16,150 nt of DNA. Source: JBBQBQ01 sp038317685 (GTDB taxonomy: Bacteria; Desulfobacterota; Desulfuromonadia; Desulfuromonadales; DDH964). Position 1 is the first letter of the stretch. Every line of letters starts with the position of its first letter. The notes beneath the pieces were generated by a model. It was given only the letters and a program-made list of their open reading frames with translations, did no database searches and was not told the DNA's origin. Positions 1-6,506 of the stretch are shown here, piece after piece. The DNA lies in assembly GCA_038317685.1 (NCBI GenBank), contig JBBQBQ010000059.1, positions 1 through 16,150 on the forward strand, given 5' to 3'. A program made the position numbers and the translations under genes.

Positions 1-39
1 CCAGATCAACGGTTCACTGTTCCAACCCGGCGTCTGTCT

Positions 40-1215
40 TTGAAAGAGCTTACTCTGCGCCCCGGCCAAGAGCGCCGCGTCCGGGACGGGCACCCGTGGA
101 TATTCAGCAATGAAATCGGGAAACTTCTAGGCGATACCGGCCCCGGCGAGGCCCTCGACATCCTCTCCGCCCGGGGCGAATACCTCGGCACCGGCTACTA
201 CAACCCCCACTCTCTGATCGCCGCCCGCATCCTCAGTCGTGACCGCGACGACATCGACACCCCGGCCTTTTTTAGAGGCCGCCTGGAACAGGCCGCCGCC
301 TACCGCCGGCAACTCTACGGACCCGACGACGGGGTGCGCCTGGTCTACGGCGAGGCCGACGGGCTACCGGGACTGGTAGTCGATCGGTACGGCGAGGTCC
401 TGTCGGTGCAATTTCTCACCCTCGGAATCGAGCATCGCCGCCAGGCGGTTCTGACAGCCCTGCAGGAACTCTTTTCACCGCTGGCGGTGGTGGCGCGCAA
501 CGATGTCGCGGTGCGGGAACTCGAAGGGCTCGACCAGCAGGTCGAACTCCTCGCCGGCACCCTCCCCGATCCGGTCCTGTTCCTGGAACACGGCCTCCAA
601 TTTCAGGTCGACATCACCGGCGGCCAGAAGACCGGGGCCTTTCTCGACCAGAAGGAAAACCATCTGGCCCTGCAGGGACGCGTCGAGGGCGGCCGGGTTC
701 TCGACCTCTTCTGCTACGCCGGAGGGTGGTCCCTGCATGCGGCCCGCTTCGGTGCCGCGACCGTCACCGGCATCGACATCTCCGCCACGGCGGTCGCCCT
801 TGCGGCGGAGAATGCCCGCCGCAACCACCTGACCGGGGTCTGTTCCTTCCGGCGGGCCGATGTCTTCGATCTGCTGCGCAATTACGGCCGCGATGGCCAG
901 CACTTCGACACCGTGATCCTCGATCCCCCGGCCTTCATCAAAAACCGCAAGAAGTTCGCCGAGGGGGTCCGAGGCTACCTCACCATCAACCGCCGCGCCA
1001 TGGAACTGGTCGTCCCCGGAGGTCATCTTATCACCTGTTCCTGTTCCCACCACCTCGACCGGGAGACCTTTCTCGCCACCCTCGGGCAGGCCGCCCGCCA
1101 GGCCGGACGCGAAGTCCGGCTTTTGGAGATGCGCGGCCAGGCCTATGATCACCCGGTCCTCCTCTCCTGCCCCGAGACCGACTATCTCAAGTGCGCCGTC
1201 CTGCAGCTCCTCTGA
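40..1215 (+). CDS. rlmI: RlmI-type 23S rRNA (cytosine-C5) methyltransferase
   Basis: This 391-aa class I SAM-dependent methyltransferase most resembles RlmI, which makes m5C1962 in 23S rRNA. An N-terminal PUA-like domain (about residues 3-70, with the HPWIFSNEI stretch at 18-26) precedes the COG1092 core. Visible motifs are GQKTGAFLDQ (195-204), the SAM-binding motif I VLDLFCYAGG (220-229), the acidic D246 after strand 2, the DPPAF motif (295-299), and CSCSHH (333-338) with the expected catalytic cysteine. The length matches the family (about 395 aa). The start is TTG at 40; it aligns with the family N-terminus, but no clear Shine-Dalgarno sequence precedes it, so the start is less certain than the function. 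The gene stands alone and converges on bioC. Substrate specificity (C1962) is inferred from family and is not directly visible. Confidence 0.9.
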   Translation: MKELTLRPGQERRVRDGHPWIFSNEIGKLLGDTGPGEALDILSARGEYLGTGYYNPHSLIAARILSRDRDDIDTPAFFRGRLEQAAAYRRQLYGPDDGVRLVYGEADGLPGLVVDRYGEVLSVQFLTLGIEHRRQAVLTALQELFSPLAVVARNDVAVRELEGLDQQVELLAGTLPDPVLFLEHGLQFQVDITGGQKTGAFLDQKENHLALQGRVEGGRVLDLFCYAGGWSLHAARFGAATVTGIDISATAVALAAENARRNHLTGVCSFRRADVFDLLRNYGRDGQHFDTVILDPPAFIKNRKKFAEGVRGYLTINRRAMELVVPGGHLITCSCSHHLDRETFLATLGQAARQAGREVRLLEMRGQAYDHPVLLSCPETDYLKCAVLQLL

Positions 1216-1220
1216 CCCCC

Positions 1221-1255
1221 AAAAAAGACTGAGGGACGACCACCGGCCGGCCCTC
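1221..1255 (-). terminator. Rho-independent terminator of the bioF-bioH-bioC operon
   Basis: Read on the minus strand, an 11-nt GC-rich arm (GAGGGCCGGCC) pairs with GGTCGTCCCTC across a 3-nt GGT loop, with one mismatch and one G-T wobble. It is followed by AGTC and six T residues (1226 to 1221). It lies about 70 nt beyond the bioC stop codon and just past the end of the convergent rlmI gene. On the plus strand the same hairpin has only a weak T-tract, so it mainly serves the biotin operon. Confidence 0.75.
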
Positions 1256-1322
1256 GCTGAATTTCTGCTCATCTGAGTTGGGCTCCGGCCCCAAGGCTCC
1301 CGGGCGGTTCGCCAGCCCTGAT

Positions 1323-2126
1323 TCAGGAGCGCCGGGCCAGCAAGGTGAAGATCTGGTAGGTGGCAGGAATCCCGGTCGGGGTCCCGAACTCCTCACGGTA
1401 CAAAGTCAGCATCCGTTCCATGACCTGACGCCGCGCCAGACCCGCCGGACGAACCGTCGCCGCATTGGCGGCGCCCAGGCCTTTGAGCCCCCGCAGCAGC
1501 GCCGGGACATCGGGATGCAGTTCGATCTCCTCGGCACTTTCGAAGACCTCCAGACGCAGTCCGGCCGAACTCAAGGCCCCCCGCAGCATCTCCTCGGTGG
1601 CAAATTCCAGCAGGTGAGAGGGATCGGGAGTCCGGCAGGCGGCGCTCGCCCGGCGGTGGGAAGCCCGCAGCTCATGCAGGGTCCGAGCGCCGAACAGGGC
1701 CACCGCCAGCAGACCGCCTGGGGCCAGGACCCGGGCCGCTTCGGCAAACGCCGACGGCAAGCAGTTGACCCACTGATAGACCGAGGATGAGGCAAGAAGG
1801 CCGATGCTGGCAGCCGCGAAAGGGAGCGCCGCAGCGTCGGCATCGACGGCCAGCCCGGCCCCGGCGGCAGCCGCGGCCCGACAGGTCATGGCATGGGCCA
1901 GATCGGAAAGGATCAAGGGGGCGGGGGAGCGGGGACGAAGGCGCCGGGAGAGGAGCCCGGTACCGCACCCCACTTCCAGGATGGGGGCGGCCGGCCAACT
2001 GGCGGCGTCGAGAAGCTCGGCCAAATGCTCCGCCGCAGTCCGTTGGACCACGGCGTGACGTTCATATTCTCCGGCCTGACGGCTGAAATTGCGGCGCACC
2101 GCCCCACTGTCAACGGTGACCTTCAT
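1323..2126 (-). CDS. bioC: Malonyl-[ACP] O-methyltransferase BioC
   Basis: This 267-aa SAM-dependent methyltransferase is assigned as BioC, which methylates the free carboxyl of malonyl-ACP so that fatty-acid synthesis can use it as primer for the pimelate chain. The BioC-type N-terminus FSRQAGEYERHA (14-25) precedes SAM motif I EVGCGTG (51-57). Other family features are SSSVYQWVN (113-121), the post-motif LAPGGLLAVALFG (134-146), and the FGARTLHEL stretch (145-153). It is the last gene of the operon: its ATG overlaps the bioH stop by 4 bases (2123-2126), implying translational coupling, and a terminator follows at 1221-1255. The adjacent BioH, which removes the methyl group again, strongly supports the call. 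A generic methyltransferase is unlikely. Confidence 0.93.
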   Translation of the reverse strand: MKVTVDSGAVRRNFSRQAGEYERHAVVQRTAAEHLAELLDAASWPAAPILEVGCGTGLLSRRLRPRSPAPLILSDLAHAMTCRAAAAAGAGLAVDADAAALPFAAASIGLLASSSVYQWVNCLPSAFAEAARVLAPGGLLAVALFGARTLHELRASHRRASAACRTPDPSHLLEFATEEMLRGALSSAGLRLEVFESAEEIELHPDVPALLRGLKGLGAANAATVRPAGLARRQVMERMLTLYREEFGTPTGIPATYQIFTLLARRS

Positions 2127-2926
2127 CGCAGGAACTCCCGCCAGAGTTCCAAGGTTTCCCCCGGTCGGCTCAGAAACGGGGCGTGACCGACCCCGGGGAC
2201 GAGGTGCAGGCGGCCGGCCGGGAGGCCCTCCGCCAGGGCCTGAGCGGCCGCCGGCATGGTAATGCGGTCGAGGCTCCCCTGGTGGACCAGGGTCGGGCAG
2301 ACCACCCCGGTCAGCCGTCCCCTCAGGTCAGCGCGCCGCAGGGCCTCCAGGGCCGCCAGAGCCGCGTCCAAGGGCGGCCGGGGCGCTGCATGAAAGGCCG
2401 ACGCCAACAACGACTCCAGACTCTCAGGGGCAAGATCGTCGCCGCCAAATTGCAGGTGGAAAAAGGCCTCCAGCGTCCCTGGGTAGTCCCGTCGCAGATC
2501 GCGGGCCATGGCCCGCACCTGCCCCGCCGGGAGGCCGTGGGGCCAATCGGCGTTGGTCACGAAGCATGGGGTTGTCGCCACCAGCAGCAGCCGGCGGACC
2601 CGGAGCGTCTCCAGTCGCGCCAGTTCCAGAGCCACCTGTCCCCCCAGCGACCAGCCGATCAGGTCGATCTCCCGGTGCCCTGAAGCGAGCAGCCAGGCCT
2701 CCAGATCCCCGGCCAGGGCCGCCGCATCATAAGCCGGACCCGGGTCCGATGCCCCATGGCCGGGGAGGTCGGGGACCAGGACCAGCCGTTCCGCCGCCAG
2801 GGACTCGAGGATTTCGGAAAACACCGCGGCGGACATCGACCAGCCGTGAATCAGGACCAGCGGTCGCCCGCTGCCGCGGCTGACGAAGGCCAGCCGCCGC
2901 CCGTCAGGGAGGGTAAAGGAGCTCAA
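2123..2926 (-). CDS. bioH: Pimeloyl-[ACP] methyl ester esterase BioH
   Basis: This 267-aa alpha/beta hydrolase hydrolyses pimeloyl-ACP methyl ester, which ends chain elongation and releases pimeloyl-ACP for BioF. The oxyanion-hole segment HGW is at 27-29. The nucleophile elbow GWSLGG (91-96) places the serine at 93, and the rest of the triad is probably D220 (GSLDRIT) and H248 (GVGHAPF). The ATTPCFV and DWPHG segments (117-131) resemble those next to the lid in E. coli BioH. Its start overlaps the bioF stop and its stop overlaps the bioC start, each by 4 bases, so the three genes are read as a coupled set. Many hydrolases share this fold, but the position between bioF and bioC makes BioH the best call. 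Confidence 0.92.
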   Translation of the reverse strand: MSSFTLPDGRRLAFVSRGSGRPLVLIHGWSMSAAVFSEILESLAAERLVLVPDLPGHGASDPGPAYDAAALAGDLEAWLLASGHREIDLIGWSLGGQVALELARLETLRVRRLLLVATTPCFVTNADWPHGLPAGQVRAMARDLRRDYPGTLEAFFHLQFGGDDLAPESLESLLASAFHAAPRPPLDAALAALEALRRADLRGRLTGVVCPTLVHQGSLDRITMPAAAQALAEGLPAGRLHLVPGVGHAPFLSRPGETLELWREFLR

Positions 2927-4095
2927 ACCGTCCCTCCCGCTACCGTCACGATCGCCGCCGCCGCGTCATCGAGCTCGGCGGGGGTGTGGGTCGCCATGAC
3001 CGTGGCCCGCAGCCGGCAGCGGCCGACGGGGACGGTCGGCGGCCGGATGCCTTGCAGAAAAATCCCGGTCTCCAGCAGCCGTGCGGTCGCCGCCATGGTC
3101 GGCGCCGGCTCCCCGGTCAGGACCGGCACGATCTGGGTCTGGCTGCCGAGGAGATCGAGGCCGGCGGCGCTCAAGGCCCCGGCGAAGCGGGCGCGGTTGG
3201 CGGCGAGCCGCTCCCGCAGCGCCCTCCCCTCGGTGCCGGCCACGATCACCAGCGCCGCCTGAGCCGCCGCGGCCACCGCCGGCGGCAGGCTGGTGGAGAA
3301 GATGAAGGGGCGGCAGCGGTTGATGAGAATGTCGATCACCGCCCGGGGGCCCGCCAGGTAGGCGCCGAAGCCGCCGAGGGCCTTGCCGAGGGTCCCCATC
3401 TGCAGATCGACTCCGGACTGGCAGCCGCAGTGCTCGGCGGTGCCGCGCCCGCCGGCGCCGAGGACCCCGGTGCCGTGGGCGTCGTCGATCATCAGCAGCG
3501 CCTCATAGCGCTCCTTGAGCTGCACCAGCTCGGAGAGGTGGGCGAAATCGCCGTCCATGCTGAAGACCCCGTCGCTGACGATCAGCCAGCGCCCTCGCCG
3601 GTTCGGCCTTTCAGCCGCCAGCTGCGCCTCAAGGGCCGCCATGTCGTTGTGAGGGTAGACGACGGTCCGGGCCGCGGTGAGGCGGCAGCCGTCGATGATC
3701 GAGGCATGGTTGAGGGCGTCGGAGAAGATCAGGTCGTCGGGGCCGAAGAGAGCCTGGAGGATGCCGGAGTTGGCGGCGAAGCCGGAGTTGAAGAGGAGCG
3801 CGCTTTCGGTCCCCTTGAAGGCCGCGAGGGCCTCCTCGCAGTCGACATGAGCCCGCATCGAACCGGAGACCAGCCGGCTCGCGCCGGAACCGACCCCGTA
3901 GCGGGCCGTCGCCGCGCAGGCCGCCTCGATCAGAGCCGGGTGGTCGGCGAGGCCCAGGTAGTTGTTGGAGCAGAGCAGGAGCAGCTCCCGCCCGCCGACC
4001 GTCACCCGGCTGCGCTGCGGCCCATCGACGGTGCGCAGCGACCGCAGCATGCCGGTCGCGCTTAAACTCTCCAGTTCCTTCCGCCACCGTTCCAT
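2923..4095 (-). CDS. bioF: 8-amino-7-oxononanoate synthase BioF
   Basis: This PLP-dependent alpha-oxoamine synthase (390 aa) condenses pimeloyl-ACP with L-alanine to give 8-amino-7-oxononanoate, the first step of biotin ring assembly. The PLP lysine is K238 in MGTLGKALGGFGAY (233-246). Other family landmarks are CSNNYLGLA (42-50), GSGASRLVSG (69-78), SDALNHAS with H130, and IDDAHGTG (203-210) with the cofactor-binding Asp and His. Length and motif spacing match E. coli BioF closely. The ATG start has a GGGAGG ribosome site 6 nt upstream (4102-4107). It is the first gene of the operon and lies 48 nt downstream of the -10 box of a BirA-controlled promoter. bioA, bioD and bioB are not in the window. 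KBL-type enzymes are related, but bioH and bioC next to it settle the assignment. Confidence 0.95.
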   Translation of the reverse strand: MERWRKELESLSATGMLRSLRTVDGPQRSRVTVGGRELLLLCSNNYLGLADHPALIEAACAATARYGVGSGASRLVSGSMRAHVDCEEALAAFKGTESALLFNSGFAANSGILQALFGPDDLIFSDALNHASIIDGCRLTAARTVVYPHNDMAALEAQLAAERPNRRGRWLIVSDGVFSMDGDFAHLSELVQLKERYEALLMIDDAHGTGVLGAGGRGTAEHCGCQSGVDLQMGTLGKALGGFGAYLAGPRAVIDILINRCRPFIFSTSLPPAVAAAAQAALVIVAGTEGRALRERLAANRARFAGALSAAGLDLLGSQTQIVPVLTGEPAPTMAATARLLETGIFLQGIRPPTVPVGRCRLRATVMATHTPAELDDAAAAIVTVAGGTV

Positions 4096-4142
4096 CCAGC
4101 GCCTCCCAACCGGTTGAATTCAAGGGACTGCCGGTTCGGCGG

Positions 4143-4171
4143 AAACTAGCATGGAGCAGGAGGCTTGTCAA
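4143..4171 (-). promoter_or_regulatory. Sigma70-type promoter of the bioF operon
   Basis: On the minus strand a perfect TTGACA (-35, 4171 to 4166) is followed after exactly 17 nt by TAGTTT (-10, 4148 to 4143). Transcription would start about 40 nt upstream of the bioF ATG at 4095. The -35 box lies inside one half of the BirA operator, so repressor binding would block polymerase. The -10 box is a weak match. Confidence 0.65.
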
Positions 4172-4195
4172 CCAGACAGACGCGCAAGGTTGACG
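4165..4195. promoter_or_regulatory. BirA operator (biotin repressor site)
   Basis: The plus strand reads TTGTCAACC (4165-4173), a 14-nt spacer, then GGTTGACG (4188-4195). The arms GTCAACC and GGTTGAC are perfect inverted repeats. The known BirA box in many bacteria has TGTAAACC/TGTTAACC-type half sites about 14-16 nt apart in inverted orientation, so sequence, spacing and position at the head of a biotin operon all agree. It would repress transcription when biotin is plentiful. This assignment is a motif match, not an experiment; the birA gene is not in the window. Confidence 0.8.
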
Positions 4196-4385
4196 CTCCT
4201 GAAAAATTTCCCTGAAATGGCGTTGTCGAGGGGCTTCAACAAGGTCCAGGGCTTTGGATTGTCACAGGCAAGGTCCGGAGGGGTGCAGCAATTGAAGAGG
4301 ATAAACCAAGCCATCGCAGAGGCCAAAACCGGGCCGCGACAACATTTTGAGGGGGGATGGGGCCGCTGTTCGTGAACATCCACGA

Positions 4386-4404
4386 GGGGACAAGGACTGT
4401 CCCC
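4386..4404 (-). repeat. GGGGACA/TGTCCCC hairpin, possible REP-like element or terminator
   Basis: The plus strand has GGGGACA (4386-4392), a 5-nt loop AGGAC, and TGTCCCC (4398-4404), a perfect 7-bp stem 17 nt past the stop codon of the ketoacyl synthase gene. There is no T-tract after it on the minus strand, so it is a poor intrinsic terminator. GGGGACA-type dyads are common as dispersed repetitive extragenic elements in related genomes (general knowledge). Only this copy is seen here, so REP status is inference. Confidence 0.45.
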
Positions 4405-4421
4405 CAAGGTTCACTCTTTGA

Positions 4422-5501
4422 TCAAACCTTCCCAGCCTGCCTGGCCGCGATAATCTCCTGAACCAGCTGCAGGCCGGTTTTTTCGCAAGGGGGGAGTTCG
4501 ACATCACTGGTCCCGAGCGGCTTGATCCTGCCTCCCCAGCGCAGCAGATGCGCGCTCCAGGTGAGACCGCCGCCGAAGGCCGGCATCAGCAGCGTCGCTC
4601 CGGGCGCAACCCGCCCTTCTTCGATGGCTTCGACCAGGGCCATCGGGGCGGTGGCGGCCGACATGTTGCCGTAACGCTGGATGTTGATATAGACCTTTTC
4701 GTCCCCGGCTCCCATCCGCTTGGCCAGGGCCTCGATAATCCTCAGGTTGGCCTGATGGGGAACGACCAGATCGATGGCTTCTTTGGCGATCCCCTCTTTT
4801 TCGAGGACCTTGTCACAGGCTTTACTCATGCCGACCACGGCCCGCTTGAAGATCTCCGGCCCTTCGAATTTCCAGTCGGTATTCCCGAGGACCAGGCCCT
4901 GGTTGGCGTATTTCGTCCCCCAGCCGACTACGTCGAGGATATCGCGATTTTTGCCGAAACAGCCGAGAGACTCAGCCACCACCCCTGATTTGTGGTCACT
5001 CGCCTCGAGGAAAAATGCGGCGGCGCCATCCCCGAACAGGACCGCGACATCCCGATTGGTCCAGTCCATCAGGACCGAAGAGACTTCCGCCCCGATCACC
5101 AGGGCATTGCTCACGGAACCGGAGCGGATCATCGCCGTCGCCACACTCAGACCATACATGCCACTGGTGCAGGCAGTGTTCAAATCGATGCAGGCGCAGT
5201 TGTCCGCCCCCAACAGCTGCTGCACCCGGGAGGCTGCATTCGGCACCATCTGATCGAAGGTGCAGCTGCCGAAGATGATCAGTTCGACCTCGTCCGCCGT
5301 TTTTCCGGCGCAGGCCAAAGCCCGCGCGCAGGCGACATGGGCCAGGTCGCTGACCGGCACGTGCGAGATCCGCCGTTCCTTCATCCCGGTCCGGCTGAAA
5401 ATCCAGTCATCATCGGTCTCGAGGAAGGTGGACAGATCGGCATTGGTCAAAATGGCCGGGGGGGGACATTTGCCCCAGCCGGTGATATCTGCGTAGCCCA
5501 T
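4422..5501 (-). CDS. Ketoacyl-ACP synthase III (FabH-like, long form)
   Basis: This 359-aa thiolase-fold enzyme joins an acyl-CoA or acyl-ACP primer to malonyl-ACP. The catalytic triad is intact: C111 in NTACTSGMYG, H249 in VVPHQANLRI, and N279 in QRYGNMSAAT. The glycine-rich FGGGLTWSAHLLRW (309-322) near the C-terminus is typical of FabH. About 40 residues follow it, making the protein longer than housekeeping FabH (about 317 aa) and like the second FabH copies of some Vibrio and Shewanella. The open frame runs upstream to 6491, but that part is antisense to ccsA. The true ATG is 5501, with AGGAG at 5508-5512. It is upstream of bioF on the same strand but separated by 326 nt and a separate promoter. 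Primer specificity cannot be read from the sequence. Confidence 0.88.
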   Translation of the reverse strand: MGYADITGWGKCPPPAILTNADLSTFLETDDDWIFSRTGMKERRISHVPVSDLAHVACARALACAGKTADEVELIIFGSCTFDQMVPNAASRVQQLLGADNCACIDLNTACTSGMYGLSVATAMIRSGSVSNALVIGAEVSSVLMDWTNRDVAVLFGDGAAAFFLEASDHKSGVVAESLGCFGKNRDILDVVGWGTKYANQGLVLGNTDWKFEGPEIFKRAVVGMSKACDKVLEKEGIAKEAIDLVVPHQANLRIIEALAKRMGAGDEKVYINIQRYGNMSAATAPMALVEAIEEGRVAPGATLLMPAFGGGLTWSAHLLRWGGRIKPLGTSDVELPPCEKTGLQLVQEIIAARQAGKV

Positions 5502-5535
5502 GGGGATCTCCTGGGTTGGTCGTTGGAAGCGCCCC

Positions 5536-5606
5536 ACCATCCCTGGGGGGCACTCGTAGAATCGCTCAGATTTAGGGATGGTACGATTTCTTCCTAAAAC
5601 AATCAA
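5536..5606 (-). promoter_or_regulatory. Candidate promoter and inverted repeat upstream of the FabH-like gene
   Basis: On the minus strand TTGATT (5606-5601) is followed after 17 nt by TACCAT (5583-5578), a plausible but imperfect sigma70 promoter about 75 nt before the ATG at 5501. A perfect 9-bp inverted repeat, ACCATCCCT (5536-5544) and AGGGATGGT (5574-5582), spans the -10 box and the early leader. It could be a split operator or a leader hairpin. Neither was tested, and no known regulator motif is recognised. Confidence 0.4.
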
Positions 5607-5702
5607 CCAATTGAACGGTGAACGGGCTTGGCGGGCCGTCGCCCTTGTGGTAATCTCCCCCGCGACCCCGCAGCCTTCCTGGGGCGAAAGGATCGGCCGG
5701 CG

Positions 5703-6503
5703 ATGCCAGACTTGACCCGCATCCTCCTTGGCAGCGTTTTTGGCTGCTACCTGCTGGCGGTGCTTCTCTACCTCCTCGCCCTGGGGCGCACCGGACCGGC
5801 GACCGGCAGAGCGGCCCTGGTCCTGGTCTCCGGCGGCTTTCTGCTGCAAAGCGCCTGCCTGGCACAGCGCTGGTGGAGCGCCGGCTACCTGCCGGTGACC
5901 AACCTCTTCGCCACCCAGTTTTTCTTCAGCTGGGCGCTGGCGGCGACCTTCCTCTACTTCGAACTGCGCTATCGGATCAAGGCCGCCGGCCTCTTCGTGA
6001 TCCTCCTCAACCTCCTGCTCCTCGGCAGCGCTCTGCCCCGCGATCCGAAGATCCCGCCGCTGATCCCGAGCCTCGACACTCCTCTCTTCACCCTCCATAT
6101 CGGCTTTTCCTTTTTCGGCTACGCCTTCTTCGCCATGGCCTTTTCCCTGGGGGTTCTGTTCCTGATTCAGCAGCGGCGGCCCACGCCGCTGCTCCCGCCC
6201 CTGGCGGAACTGCGCAGGTTGAATGAGGAAGCCATCTTCCTCGGCTTTTGCCTCTTCAGCTTCTGCATGCTCTGGGGGAGCCTGTGGGCCTACCTCGCCT
6301 GGGGTTTTTATTTCTCCTGGAACATCAAGGCCTTCTGGTCGTTTATCGTCTGGCTCTTCTACGCCGGGATGTGCCACGCCAAATTCGTCCGCCGCTGGCA
6401 GGGAACCGGCTACGCCTGGCTGTCGATCGCCGGCTTCGGCGTGGTCCTCTTCACCTATCTCGGCATCGGCCTGCTGATGGCCAGCAACCACCCCCTGGAC
6501 TGA
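5703..6503 (+). CDS. ccsA: System II cytochrome c assembly protein CcsA/ResC-like
   Basis: This 266-aa integral membrane protein belongs to the CcsA/HemX family, which with ResB moves haem to the outer face of the inner membrane and attaches it to apocytochrome CXXCH sites. About eight hydrophobic segments are visible. Conserved histidines are H132 (TLHIGFSFFGYAFF), H225 (GMCHAKF) and H263 near the C-terminus. The tryptophan-rich haem loop runs W191-W206 (WGSLWA, then WGFYFSW), but the usual WDPKE is replaced by W-N-I-K-A (206-210). The ATG at 5703 is chosen because it begins the first membrane segment and has AAGGA upstream; a TTG at 5628 would add a charged, unlikely N-terminus. resB follows 3 nt after its stop. 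The family is clear, though a HemX-type role is not fully excluded. Confidence 0.85.
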   Translation: MPDLTRILLGSVFGCYLLAVLLYLLALGRTGPATGRAALVLVSGGFLLQSACLAQRWWSAGYLPVTNLFATQFFFSWALAATFLYFELRYRIKAAGLFVILLNLLLLGSALPRDPKIPPLIPSLDTPLFTLHIGFSFFGYAFFAMAFSLGVLFLIQQRRPTPLLPPLAELRRLNEEAIFLGFCLFSFCMLWGSLWAYLAWGFYFSWNIKAFWSFIVWLFYAGMCHAKFVRRWQGTGYAWLSIAGFGVVLFTYLGIGLLMASNHPLD

Positions 6504-6506
6504 GCG

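Larger units (their letters stand above)
4096..4421. other. Non-coding gap between the fabH-like gene and bioF
   Basis: This stretch of about 325 nt contains the bioF ribosome site, promoter and BirA operator (4102-4195) and a hairpin near the fabH-like stop (4386-4404). The part from about 4200 to 4380 has no convincing gene. Short open frames exist on both strands (for example 4168-4407 minus), but they have no recognisable domain and their composition is not gene-like. It may be decayed sequence. Confidence 0.5.

Noticed and set aside
475..1272. 265-aa minus-strand open frame opposite rlmI
   Set aside because: No domain; rlmI has all its motifs on the plus strand.
2986..4065. 359-aa plus-strand open frame opposite bioF
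   Set aside because: BioF on the minus strand is unambiguous; the other frame is low-complexity Gly/Ala/Glu/Arg shadow.
4168..4407. 79-aa minus-strand open frame upstream of bioF
   Set aside because: It covers the BirA operator and the hairpin, has no recognised domain, and no convincing ribosome site; best treated as non-coding.
5628..5656. TTGGCG-N17-TAATCT as a ccsA promoter
   Set aside because: Both boxes are poor matches (4/6 and 3/6), so it is not reported as a feature, although ccsA must have some promoter in this gap.
5502..6491. Long N-terminal extension of the FabH-like frame, giving a 689-aa open frame on the minus strand
   Set aside because: The extra part is antisense to ccsA, has a repetitive Glu/Ala/Gly composition typical of a GC-rich shadow, and the FabH family N-terminus with a good ribosome site starts at 5501.
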